A stretch of DNA of 64,000 nucleotides, from assembly GCA_963920575.1 (NCBI GenBank), contig OY986968.1, positions 4,133,389 through 4,197,388 on the forward strand. Direction: 5' to 3'. Source of the DNA: Narthecium ossifragum (lineage: Eukaryota > Streptophyta > Magnoliopsida > Dioscoreales > Nartheciaceae). How positions within the stretch are numbered: position 1 is the first letter of the stretch; each line of letters opens with the position of its first letter. The notes under the pieces are model-generated. The model had not been told where the DNA came from. It was given only the letters and a program-made list of their open reading frames with translations, and did no database searches. Both the position numbers and the translations under genes were made by a program. Shown here piece by piece: positions 1 through 10,084 of this stretch.

Positions 1-441
1 GTCCAACTTGGACTTCTATATTGGCTAATGATTGCGAGTGAGAACGTATAAGTTGGTTTTGTGCCTCAAAAGTCTCTAGAGCTTTAAGGATCCTTTCATC
101 TAAAGATGGATCTATTTGTGCTTGTGGTTCAAAAGAAATGGGGGGCTCGTACCAATGTTGGAGTGGTGGGTATTGTGTTTGAGAAAGATAGGGCGATGTA
201 GAGCTAAATGCAAAATATTGGTCGGGTGAGCTCATGTTTTGTGGTTGAACATCAAGAGAGTATTGACCTTGGGGTTGCCAATAAGAGTATGGATGATTAC
301 TCAAATCTGCATCATAGGTGTATGAATGCAAGTCATATGTCGGGTTTGAGAAATCATAAGCATCGTTAAAGCATGTGCATAATTAGATGGTAACAAATAA
401 TCGTTCAATGCGGCACCCGGTGGCATATACTCATCGGCCAT
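1..441 (-). pseudogene. Athila-like gag fragment (5' part of internal region)
   Basis: On the minus strand a reading frame opens at an ATG (complement of 439-441, beginning MADEYMPPGAAL), breaks by frameshift near 360, and continues open to the window edge. The continuation is rich in Gln, Tyr and Pro and contains QSLANIEVQVG, which resembles the conserved I.NLEVQ.GQLA stretch near the C-terminal part of Athila/Ty3-gypsy gag. It lies downstream of the tRNA-Asp primer-binding site and LTR A1 in the same orientation, as gag should. The gag core (retrotrans_gag domain) is missing, so the element is internally deleted or rearranged. The rest of the element lies outside the window. Confidence 0.6.
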
Positions 442-702
442 GTATAAACAATCACATAAATAAGAACCAAGCCAAAAGGTAGAAATACTTTACAATGGGC
501 CGGTCCAAGCACGAGACGTCCATCGCCAATCTTGATCGTCGAAGTCTTGCCGGAGGCGTCTCCTATCAACACAACGATATAGCAATTGTAAGTACAACTC
601 TCTCTTCTTCTTTTTTTAAGATATGAAAACAAAAAATTTAAAATTGAAGATATTTACAAGAAACACTAGATTAAGCAAAGCAATTCAATCATTTCCTAAA
701 GC

Positions 703-722
703 AATCCCCGGCAATGGCGCCA
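703..722 (-). other. Primer-binding site, tRNA-Asp type
   Basis: The minus strand reads TGGCGCCATTGCCGGGGATT. This is complementary, with one or two mismatches, to the 3' end of plant tRNA-Asp (…CCCCGGCAACGGCGCCA). It starts six bases after the LTR A1 end. A tRNA-Asp primer is typical of Athila-type gypsy elements. Confidence 0.85.
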
Positions 723-728
723 AAATTT

Positions 729-2384
729 TGATGGGATGTGGAAAGTGTCGCGACTTAACGCACCCGATCAAAATTAGAAATTTATAATCGAACTACTAAC
801 TAACTACCTTTGGGGGTAGCTAGCGGTGAGTCCGAGTCGAATCCATAGGGAATGCGTATGGAAACAATTAAACTACTAAACTCAATCTAAGTGTTCCTAC
901 AAAGATAATAAAAGAAATGGTTTTGGAGTTTTAGGATATGATAACTAAGAAAACATGTAAATGATTCAATGGATAGAAAGAGGTCCTAGGGAATCCCAAT
1001 CTGGATTAGGCTCAATCATAGCTTTCTAATGGATCAAGATGCGCAATCCTATCGAGATACTACAATATCGACTACCTTGCGGCTAACAAAGATCGTCGCT
1101 AACGAATAACTGGATAAGGACTATCCGTCGCAAAAGCTGTATGCTAGAAAGTCGGTGATCGAGGGATTAGCTACAATCATCGCTAACGAAAGGTTGGGTT
1201 AGGATCATCTCGTCACAAGGAATTGGGTTGTATGGAATATGGTAATGGATCGAGGTGGTTCTAGCATCTCGAGTCCAAAACACTATAAAAGATAGGATAG
1301 ATGCTAAGTTAGATGTGGATTGGAGTGGTTCTAGCACAACCAAGTCCCTAACCTAGAGCCAAGACTCCCTTCAACACAAGTGGTCATGGTTCTAGCACAA
1401 CCTACTCATTGGGGAATATAAACAAACACCTATTGGGCACAAGGTTCTAGCTTATGCAAACAAAAGAATCCATCCATCCAACATTAGAATCCAACTACAA
1501 AGGTATAAAAATGAAAAATAAATTCATACAACTTGTCTCATAAGGATTACAATATCCAAATCCAAAGAAAACTACAAATAAAACCTAAAACATCATGGTA
1601 TTCCACTAGGTAAATAGATTAGCTACTCATCTTCGATGGAGAAGCCATGGAGAAGAGATGGATCATTCTCTTCTTCATCAATCTCCTCCCTCTTGGATGA
1701 GAGCTCCCTTCCTTGCACATGGGAGTTGCCCCTTCCTTAGCCTCTTCTTGTCCAATGGAATCCCCCAATAAGAGCCCAAAGTTTGGTATTTATAGCCCTC
1801 AAGCTTCTCCCCTTTGGATTACATTTGGGCCCTTCATTTTGCTTAACTGGCAATGAAAGCTCGATCTTCTAGGGGTGAAGATCGATCTTTTGATCCCGTA
1901 TAGTTGGTTGCGCCCGAGGAAGATCGATCTTCTATAGGGAGAAGATTGATCTTTTGAATTATTGCTCTCTGTCATCTCTGCTACAGTACAAAGCTCGATC
2001 TTTTATACACAGAAGATCGATCTTCTTTTCTGCGTATTATCTCTTTTGCCACTCAACACTGCGCATTGGTACAAAAAATGCTATACCTTCATCTAGGAAA
2101 CTCAGAATCATGAACCGTAAAATTCTCTATAAACTAGACTTCCAGAGCTTTCCAATCATATATGGCATATTATCTGATTCTTCCTGAGAAGGTACAGTTT
2201 AATCTTTGAAGTTGACCCATGTACCTAAATGTGCTCGAATAGGCTCGTTTACGCTCCAAAGTTGATCTAACTTCTTTTGAGGGCTCTTGTACCTGAAATA
2301 CATGAAAATTATTAGAAATACCTTGCTCAAAGACTAATAAAGGTAAATTAAGGGATTAATTTGTGTATTTTTCACGTCTCATCA
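729..2384 (-). mobile_element. LTR 'A1': 5' LTR of an Athila-like Ty3/gypsy element
   Basis: This 1,656-bp LTR is bounded by TG…CA, with extended inverted ends: TGATGAGACGTG at the 5' end and a near match ending in CCCATCA at the 3' end. It is followed by the tRNA-Asp PBS, which fixes orientation and identifies it as a 5' LTR. Three further copies of the family occur in the window: A2 56630-58280, A3 22111-23847 and A4 62117-63158. A TATA box (complement of TTTATAG near 1790) lies downstream of an array of AAGATCGATCTT-type palindromes. The R/U5 part (about 1090-1450) carries several copies of GCTAGAACCA-like and TCGCTAACGA-like motifs. Confidence 0.85.
1860..2026. promoter_or_regulatory. ATCGAT palindrome array in the U3 of LTR A1
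   Basis: Palindromes with an (A/C)T(C/T)GAT core start at 1860, 1881, 1923, 1945, 1994 and 2016, so neighbours are 21, 42, 22, 49 and 22 bp apart. The best examples are AAGATCGATCTT (1878) and a perfect 16-bp palindrome, AGAAGATCGATCTTCT (2011-2026). The array lies 70-230 bp upstream of the LTR TATA box. A binding function is inferred. Confidence 0.5.
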
Positions 2385-2603
2385 TGGATCTGGAGACAAG
2401 GGGCGCGGGGGACGCCGGATCCGAGGAGGCGGACGCCATATCTGGAGCGGGGGAAGGAGGTGGTGGTGGAAGGGGGGCGATCCGGGGCGAGGGCTGCTGG
2501 AGGAGGCCGAATCCGGGTCTTGGGGGGCACTTGGGGCGCTGGGGGAGGGCCGCTGGCGGGTGAGGAGTCACGGGGCGGCGCCGGCTTGGGGGGGGGATAT
2601 AAG
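2385..2603. other. GC-rich unassigned segment
   Basis: This GC-rich stretch lies between LTR A1 and LTR T1. It resumes after T1 at 5078. A short plus-strand frame (2385-2563, MDLETRGAGDAG…) has coding-like GC content but no recognisable domain. It may be part of a captured gene fragment or the outer end of the neighbouring MULE. I see no supported gene. Confidence 0.3.
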
Positions 2604-2608
2604 GGGGG

Positions 2609-5072
2609 TGTGAGGACCTGTCCCTCTACCCCTGTGGCTCACTGTAGACCGCAAGGGCAATTTGGTAAATTGCGCCTTATTGGTTTGTTTCACACCCGCG
2701 TGTGCACACACTGACCTTGTCTGTGTTCGTGTTTGCTTAGAATGGCTAGGTGGACCCGGGATCGGAGGATCCCAGCTCGGGCGCGCAACAGCCCGTCTTT
2801 GGGCTACTAGCGGCCCTCGAGCGATCGGTCGCTCGTAGGAGCGATCGATCGGACTCGTGAGCGAGTCGGGGGGTTTTTGACCCTGTGGATCGATCCCAAC
2901 TAGTGTTGGATCGATCCATCTTTGTCTTGGATTGATCCAGCATGGTGTTGGATCGATCCAGACACTGTAGCTAGTCGGTGGTTTTCTTCTCTTTCGCGAG
3001 GACGGCCGTTGGCCGTCGCTCTCCTCTGTCAGAGTGGGAGGACTTTCCCTCCCCTCCTTCACCTTTCTCCCCTCTTTCCCGGCTGTCCCCTCCCCCCTTT
3101 CCTCCTTTTCTTCTTCCCTTCCTCCTTCTTCCTTCCTCTTTTCTTCTCTCCCGACATTGCTCTTCCCTTGTTTTTCCGGTAGCCACCTTCTCCTCTTCCG
3201 TTCTCCCTCCTCCGACCATCGTTTTGGGTGTTCTAAGGCTCGTTGGATCCGTGACAACGAGAGGAATATCTCTGAAGTGGTTTGGAACCTTGTTGGTGAT
3301 CAACTCGCGGGGAATCAGCCGAGGAAAGCGCAGCTAGGTAGGGTTATACCTACTGATGTTTATTTCGGGTTTTCTCTAGATCTAGCCGTTGGATCTTGTT
3401 GATCCTTATTTTGTTGGATTCCTTATACCTATTAGAATTACTGATATAAGTTTCATGTTATTTGGTTAAGATTTGAGTAGGTTTTATGCATGATTAGTCT
3501 CGGATTTCTGGTTTTCTGCTGTTCTTGAGAAACAGCCGGCTTGTGGCGAGTTTTCCGGCCGGCGAGTACATGATCTTGATTTCTGATAAACATAAGAGTT
3601 GTAGATCTCTTCGTTAGCTTTCCATTCCATCTTATTTCGTATTTTTCCGATTTATGTACGATTTGTTATGAATTATTTGCTGAAGGGCTGCGTTGCAGCA
3701 ATTAACTGGTAAGCTGGTATGAAGCTTTCGGATCGATCCAAATTGTTCGGATCGATCCCAAAGCTAGCTGATGGTGTTTTAATGGTCTATGTTAGGCGGT
3801 TTTGATTAATGTTTTCCCGTTAATCCAACCGTTGGATGATTATGAATTTTGGATATTTTGATTCTGGTATATACACCTACTGATGGCTAAGTTGGATCTT
3901 GAATCCGACATCGTTTGGACGTCGGATCGACGGGATCAATTAGCACCTAAGTAGAGGTTTTGGGTGTTTGAATATAATATTATATTTCGGAATATAATAT
4001 TATATTATTTACTGTTCATCATCGTTTTCGGGGTTGCTTCCCGTTACAGGAGTCCGTGGTCGACGCTCGTGGTACCGTTGTAATGCCGGGACCCGCTGCG
4101 GATCGGTTGGCAGCGGTTGGTAGTACCGCTGCAGCGATCCGGTTGACCTGTATGCTACACGTGACATACTGTTGCATGCATATCTCCTGTCTGTGTATGT
4201 CATAGCATGCATTGTTGATGTGTGCATTAGTTGCATTGGTTAGGGCGTGGATGATCTTTGGGTCGCCGTCCCGAGGCTGGAAGCTCGGACTTAGCCCTAG
4301 GACCGGGGTTGGGTAGTTTGGACCCGGTTTGAATTGTGGTGTCTAGTCGATTTCATGATAGGCTTAGATGACTGGTACACTGGTTACTTGATGATTGTAG
4401 AGGTCGTGTCGACCTTGAGTCGGATGCTGAGGTGTAGTCGGTGTTCCACTGTGTTGACTCTTGAGTGGTGGAGACGGCCCCCTCAGCGGTGCCATTTCCC
4501 GCCTGCAGTGTCGGGTTCCTGCATGTGAGTCAGCAGTGTTTGTTGAGCTTACTGTGTGCTGCTCCTGGGCACCAGGGACACGCGGTGGGGTTATGGGACC
4601 CATGTATACACCCAGATCCTACTTGAGGGCGACATTGTTGCGTTTCCCTCTTCCTTCTGTGTGTCGTAGTGTAGATCCCTACTGAGCTTAGTGCTCACAC
4701 CTACCCGGGCTGTGTTTTGCAGGTGCAGGCGTCAGTTCTTCTTCCGTGGCCCCTACCGGGCAGTTGGTTGGCGGTGTGGTGGCGCCATGTGGAGTCTGAG
4801 AGGTGGTGATCCTTTACAGCTTTTATCCTATGTTAGATAGTCTCCTACGGGAGTGATGTTGTGTTTGAATTTCCCCCCTCTCCGAGGATATGTATATTAA
4901 ACTTTGTTGAGTTTTAAATCTGTGGTTCGAGGCTTCATTATTATATCGTATCTTTAATTGAGGGTTTTTGATGATTTGCTAAGGAGACCCATAGGTTAGA
5001 GGGAACCCTCGCCAGCTTTATTTTCCGCGTTTTGTAGGTTCCGGTTGGGCTTCCGCGGGTCGGGGCGCGACA
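2609..5072 (+). mobile_element. Solo LTR 'T1', Tekay/Del-like gypsy family
   Basis: This 2,464-bp sequence starts TGTGAGGACCTGTCCCTCTA and ends GGTCGGGGCGCGACA. It is collinear with T2 (14484-16891). GGGGG flanks both ends (2604-2608 and 5073-5077), consistent with a 5-bp target-site duplication, although the site is G-rich so this is weak on its own. No PBS or polypurine tract adjoins it, so it is a solo LTR. Family assignment rests on T4, whose LTR has related ends and is followed by a tRNA-Met PBS and gypsy gag. It contains a long pyrimidine tract (3050-3170) and a duplicated AT-rich palindrome (GAATATAATATTATATT, near 3970-4010). Confidence 0.85.
2824..2959. promoter_or_regulatory. Phased ATCGAT palindromes in LTR T1
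   Basis: Cores start at 2824 (ATCGGT), 2844, 2889, 2910, 2931 (ATTGAT) and 2952. The last four are spaced exactly 21 bp apart. Flanks are mostly palindromic: CGATCGATCG at 2842 and GGATCGATCC at 2887, 2908 and 2950. A second pair lies at 3732 and 3751. The role is inferred. Confidence 0.5.
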
Positions 5073-5199
5073 GGGGGCGGGGCTGGGGGGGTTTGGGGGG
5101 GGGGGAGGGGCTGGGGGGCATTTTTGTCCCATCAGCCACTATTGCCATATGAAAAAATAAGCTGCCTCTATTGACAAACACTATTTTTTTTAGCCTCTA

Positions 5200-5640
5200 T
5201 TGACCCTTCTCCCTATATTAATCCCATCCCCCACCCTCCCAACCCCCATCACCATCTATAGGGGTCCACCACCGCCCTCCACACCCCAACCTCCTCGGCG
5301 CCCTCCTCTGGCCTCCACCACCGCCCCCCTCCACATCCCTGCCTCCTCAGCGCCCTCCTCTGGACTCCATCCCCGCCCCGCCCTCCTCCGGCCTCCACCG
5401 GCTTCCTCGCCCCCCTCCTCTGGACTCCATCCCACCCCGCCCTCCTCCGGCCTCCTCCACCGCCCCCTCCACGTCCCGGCCTTCTCAGCACCCTCCTCTA
5501 AACTCCATCCCCGCCCCGCCCTCCTCCGACCTCCACCAATGCCCTCCTCTGGACTCCATCCCCGCCTCACCCCTCCTCTTGCCTCCACCACTGCTCTCCT
5601 CCAGCGCATGATATCCACTCAGATGCCCCCTTTCATCCCG
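5200..5640 (+). repeat. Left long terminal inverted repeat of the FAR1-type MULE
   Basis: From about 5218 the sequence is a C-rich array built on a roughly 65-70-bp unit containing CCCTCCTCTGGACTCCATCC. The reverse complement of the same array, with matching edge features (ATTAATCCC…CACCATCTA), occurs at 9600-9960. Together they enclose the transposase gene. The long sub-repeated inverted ends fit Mutator-like elements. The exact outer terminus is not resolved; similarity stops near 5210. Many frames are open here because of base composition and none looks like a gene. Confidence 0.65.
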
Positions 5641-5853
5641 ATCTAGGGCATCGCCATCATCTTCCTCCTAGAATCCAGCCAATGGCGGCGCATGTGAAGG
5701 AGGAAAGAGGCCGACACATGTGACAAAAGAGTGAAGAGGAAGAGCAAAGAACTCCAGCGCACGATATCCACTCAGATGCCCCCTTTCATCCCGATCTAGG
5801 ACATCACCACCATCTTCCTCCTAGAATCCAGCCAACGACGGCGCATGTGAAGG
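5601..5853. repeat. Direct duplication of a ~102-bp segment
   Basis: The segment CTCCAGCGCATGATATCCAC… at about 5601-5703 is repeated nearly identically at about 5752-5853, separated by 48 bp. It sits at the inner edge of the left inverted repeat. Confidence 0.7.
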
Positions 5854-6740
5854 CCATGTTTGTTGCAATTGGAGTACTGTAGGTTTTGTTTTTTTTTTAC
5901 TCTAGGATTTGGCTATCCAGCAAAATTGAACTGCTGAAGGCCCTGTTTCATTCCAGAAGATTGTTTTATGAAGATGAGATTGTGTTCTCCAATAGGAGGA
6001 GATTGTGCTATCCAGCAAAATTGAATCAGTTTATTGTGAACTTTGTAGTTTATGTAGTGTTCAGCAACCCTCATGTTCATGTGTATGAATAGCTGAATAT
6101 GAATTTGAAATCTCTTGTTAATGTGTATGAATGGCTCGAGTATGAATTTGAAATCCCTTGTTCATGTGTACAATTATGTGTATGAATGGCTTCAGTTGTG
6201 TATAATTACATTTGTATTGTTCATGTGTACAATTCCCCTACTGTTTGATTCCAATCTGAAGCATTAAGTACAAATGTAGTAGACAAATGTTTGAGGACAA
6301 ACTGCCTACTTCTAAATAGTTTCATTCATTTCAGAAGCATTCAGTACAAACATAGTAGACAACTGTTTGAGTACAACACGGTTTGAGTACAAAACTGGAT
6401 ACATTAGAAGCATTGAATTGTGGATACATTAGAAGTATTGTTTTCTGGCTACAAAAAACCCAGATGACAGCAATACTACTTAAAGACATCAAGGTGAAGG
6501 ACATTCAATTCCTCCTAATTGCGAAGGAAGGTGAAGGAAATCAGTTGCAAGGGATATCAAGTATAGACTATTTAGGAGGTTGTGGTGCTGTTGCAGTTGA
6601 AGTAAATGGGAGGGTTGGATTTGATAAATTATCAATAAATGATCCAACGGCCGTAGATGTGCTGCTAATTGATGATGGCTTGAAGATAGACAAACTTGAG
6701 GGAGATGATGCGATATTAGTAGTGCAAAACGTATGAGATT
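5854..6740. other. Internal non-coding MULE sequence with an unrecognised frame
   Basis: This AT-rich stretch lies between the left inverted repeat and the 3' end of the transposase gene. It contains short repeats such as TTCATGTGTA and TCCAGCAAAATTGAA. The plus frame at 6383-6736 (117 codons) has no recognisable motif and opposes the transposase 3' end. I do not assign a gene. Confidence 0.3.
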
Positions 6741-6749
6741 TTAATATTG

Positions 6750-9314
6750 CTAGTTGGAATCGGCATTTAGAGGAATAGAATCATCACATGTAGGTTGAGC
6801 AGGTGCTAGATGAGGAAAAGCTAGCAGTCCATATGTCTCGAAAGGATTCCGTTGTTCATATGCATTTGCTTGTTGTTCGGGCATAGCATATGTAGGACCC
6901 AACTGCATGTGAGAATACACTTGTTGTCCACAAAATGTTCATAATAGCAGGAAAAATGAGACGCGATTTTAGATTTAGTTAAATGAGTAAGAGGAGTAGC
7001 AAATTTTCAAGTCTTTTTTGTTAAATAAAAATATTTCTATTTACCTGATCAACATGTTCATGGCTTGAAGATTGAGGTGTCTCGGCCAAGCAAATGATAT
7101 TTCTTTTCAAACGAGGGCTTGAGGTATCATCCTACAAAGACAAAGCAAAAGTGTAAGCTATGAGAAATAAGTTAATAATAATCTAGAGTAATATAAAATT
7201 AAAATTTACCATGTTTTTCTTCATTCTTCCTTGACGAATCTCGTGTAAAGGCTTCAATCTTCTCTTCCCCTCTCGACCCTCTCTCTTTTTCAATCCCTTC
7301 ATATTTTCCATTCGGTTCTCAATATTTTTTTCAACGACTAATTCAGTAGCAACTTCTTTTCTCATATTGAACTCTTCAAGCTTCTACCACAATCATTTAC
7401 CATCATCTCCATGCAAGCACGCGAATCTTTGTTCATTGAAGCTTGATATGTTAACATTAAGAGTTGTGATTGAATTCTTCAGACCCAATGCTTTGCATCT
7501 TCTTCCAAATTTGGCTTCTCTTCATCTAATACATGACGACTTCTCATTGTCTTTGTGAGTCTATTCAAGATGTATTTCTCTGGAATTTTCATAATATTAA
7601 GTCGTCTAAATACTCCAATAACATGACAACATAAGATCCCATCGGTTTCAAACTTCACGCAACTACAAGTCACCACATCATTTCTAAAGTCACAAAGCAC
7701 CTTATATTCTTTCTCCGACTCATGTAGAGCAACAACGAATTCATGAGTTTCTTTACACTCATATTTAACTATAACTAAATCGGCAAAACCATGCTCAATT
7801 TTGAAAAGATCATAGTATTTAGGCGTGTACCTTTGTGATGCTTGCTTTAGTAATGGTGACTTAGAGAAACCCAATGAAGGTATTATTTGTCTCATTCTAA
7901 ATTCAGCTTCCAATTCATTGTTCCTCTTTTGCTCTACAACTCTATCAAAATGAGTAAAAAAGTCACCAATATTCATATCACTTTTTAAGTGATTTTTCAA
8001 ATCACTATTGAAGCTTTCACTCATTTGAGTGCTTCTAACTCCTAATGTAAATGCTCTTTTCATGTAGGCCCTGGCCCATTTTTCTTTTAGACAATATATA
8101 CGAGTCAACCAACTATTCCCATTGAGGTTGTACCTTTCAAGCAAATTTTTCCATTCATTCTCAAATTCACCCTCATCCTCATATTCAAACATGCACTTCT
8201 TGAAGTCTTTCATAAATGGAGAATTATTATTCATATAACAGCTCAGATGTTTGACTCCATTCTGATTAATGTGCCAAGTGCACAATCCATGAGATACCTC
8301 TGGCCAAACTGCCCCCAAAGCACTTGCCATAGCGGCATCTTGATTGGTGAAGATAGTACGAGGCTTCTTACTAGAATGCGCATTGATAAAAGTCTCAAAA
8401 AGCCACATAAATGACTCTGTAGTCTCATCATATAAAAGCGCTATCCCAAATACCACTATCTGTCTATGATGGTTAAACCCTGTAAACACACCTAATGGCC
8501 TAAACTCTTTGTTAGTGCCAAAAGTAGCATCAAAAGTCATCACATCTCCAAAAGCAACATAATCATCAACCATTTTGGCATCGGTCCAAAATATGTTAGT
8601 GACTAAGTCTTCACTGTCAAGCTGTAGAGCATAAAAAAATTTAGGATCAACCATGTTTTGCTTCTCAAAATATGTCAAAATACTCCCAAGCTCTCCATGA
8701 CCCATGTCTCTCTTTCTCCTTGATCGTAAGTATGTTTTTTGATCTTCAATAACAAACCCAAGCTTAGCCCTACCGCCAGCTTCCCTGCTCATTAACTCTT
8801 GTGTTGCCTTAGGAGTAATCCCTGAATCACAAGCCAACTCAATTGCCAAGGCATGAGCTCTAGTAAGCTCTCTATGTGACCTTAGCATGTGGATCGTTTC
8901 AGAAGGCTCTAACTCATGATTATGTACGTGTACAAATTCTTTAATTATGTATTTTCCACTTTCTTCGTCAAGAAACACATTCAACCTCACTTTGCAACCA
9001 GTCCTCACATCTGATCGGTGGCGAATCATGTCAATATCCTCCTTATTTGTCTTCTTGAAACCTTCCTTATAGCAGACGTACAATGCATTGGTCACCACTC
9101 CAGTTTTTCTATTTCTATTTTTATGTTATTTTCTCACACCAAAACCCATTTTTTCTCCATAAGCTTTCCAAAACTCAAACGCATCATGTAATGCATCAAA
9201 CTGTTGGCCGATTTTAGGTATATGAGCTTGCTCCTCATCCATCATTGAAGGACTATCCATGGAAGTGTCATTTGTGCTATTTATACTTGAAAGATTTCTG
9301 AAAAAACCAAACAA
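6750..9314 (-). pseudogene. FAR1/FRS-type MULE transposase, interrupted by a premature stop
   Basis: A FAR1-RELATED-SEQUENCE-like, MULE-derived protein on the minus strand. The exon at 9300-9129 gives the start of the FAR1 DNA-binding domain (DAFEFWKAYGEKMGFGVRK). An in-frame TAA (9128-9126) follows, after which the same frame continues for 9 codons into the long ORF 9098-7479 (539 aa). That ORF holds the rest of the FAR1 domain, the MULE transposase core (DVMTFDATFGTNKE, with NQDAAMASAL and CTWHINQN), and a SWIM zinc finger (CSCVKFETDGILCCHVIGV). Further plausible exons are about 7365-7210 (donor GTAAAT), 7131-7047 (AG/GT flanked) and 6900-6750, which ends NADSN-stop. A small frameshift lies near 7370. 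The gene is enclosed by long inverted repeats, so it is an element transposase rather than a domesticated FRS gene. The nonsense codon suggests it is inactive unless read through. Confidence 0.85.
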
Positions 9315-9325
9315 AGATTAAGCTT

Positions 9326-9600
9326 TAAAAAATATCAGTACATACCTTGTTTCAAAATATCAGCACACATCTTGCAAAAACCAAACCGATAACAAAAACC
9401 ATAAACCATACCGTACCTATCACCAATAGAATTCCCCCAGCCAAGTGAATCACAATTCAATATGGCCACCGAATCCATGCCGGCGTCCATCAACCCCTCG
9501 TCGCCGCACTCCATCAACCCCTCGTCGCCGCACTCCACCCCTCATCGCCGCGCTTCATCGACCTCTCGTCAAAAATCACTCCATTGACCCCTCGTAGGAG
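9326..9600. other. Upstream region of the MULE transposase
   Basis: This stretch includes the putative 5' exon/intron region on the minus strand and a short tandem repeat (CCCTCGTCGCCGCACTCCAT, about 9496-9560). No additional supported coding exon is seen. Confidence 0.3.
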
Positions 9601-9962
9601 TGGTGGGAGAGAGCAGAGATGTCCGTAGGAGTGGCGGTGGTGGAGGCCGGAGGAGGGCGAGGCGGGGATGGAGTCCAGAGGAGGGCGGTGGTGGAGGGGG
9701 GTGGTGGTGGAGGTCAGAGGACGGCGGGGCGGGATGGAGTCCAGAGGAGGGCGCAGAGGAGGCTGGTGGAGGCCGGTGGGGGACGGGGCGGGGATGGAGT
9801 CCAGAGGAGGGCGCCGAGGAGGCCGGGGCGTGGAGGGGGGCGGTGGTGGAGGCCGGAGGAGGGCGCCAAGGAGGCTGGTGGATGCCGGAGGAGGTTGGGG
9901 TGTGGAGGGCGGTGGTGGAGCCCTGTAGATGGCGATGGGGGGTGGGAGGGGATTAATATATT
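9600..9962 (-). repeat. Right long terminal inverted repeat of the FAR1-type MULE
   Basis: This G-rich array is the reverse complement of the one at 5200-5640. Its reversed outer edge reads ATTAATCCCC…CGCCATCTACAGGG, matching ATTAATCCCATCC…CACCATCTATAGGG of the left repeat. Similarity ends near the ATTAAT at about 9955. The adjoining stretch to 10085 contains short direct repeats (GGGGAGTGGG) and a small dyad around TGCACCGGTTGATCAACCGATGC. Confidence 0.65.
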
Positions 9963-10084
9963 AGGTGAGGGGTAATTGATCAGGGGAGTGGGGAGTGGGG
10001 AGTGGGGACCACTCATTTGATCTAACGGTGCCTATGTGCACCGGTTGATCAACCGATGCGGGGTGCATCGGTTGCCCCCGGATT

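Noticed and set aside
700..722. A tRNA-Asp gene fragment on the plus strand
   Set aside because: The match is confined to the 3' end of the tRNA and sits next to an LTR, so it is a primer-binding site. The same applies to 18763-18783.
729..2384. Calling family A a large MITE because of its inverted ends
   Set aside because: A tRNA-Asp PBS directly follows the end of A1, ends are TG…CA, and A2/A3 have 5-bp flanking duplications. These are LTR features.
2568..3402. Several overlapping long frames on both strands in LTR T1 (and the equivalent region 14622-15251 of T2)
   Set aside because: They fall in a pyrimidine-rich tract of an LTR, are compositional, and lack domains.
2604..5077. Treating GGGGG flanks of T1 as firm proof of insertion
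   Set aside because: The target is inside longer G runs, so a 5-bp match is expected by chance. The LTR call rests on homology to T2 instead.
5249..5646. Proline- or glycine-rich frames in the MULE inverted repeats (also 9600-10016)
   Set aside because: They are produced by tandem GC-rich repeats open in several frames on both strands.
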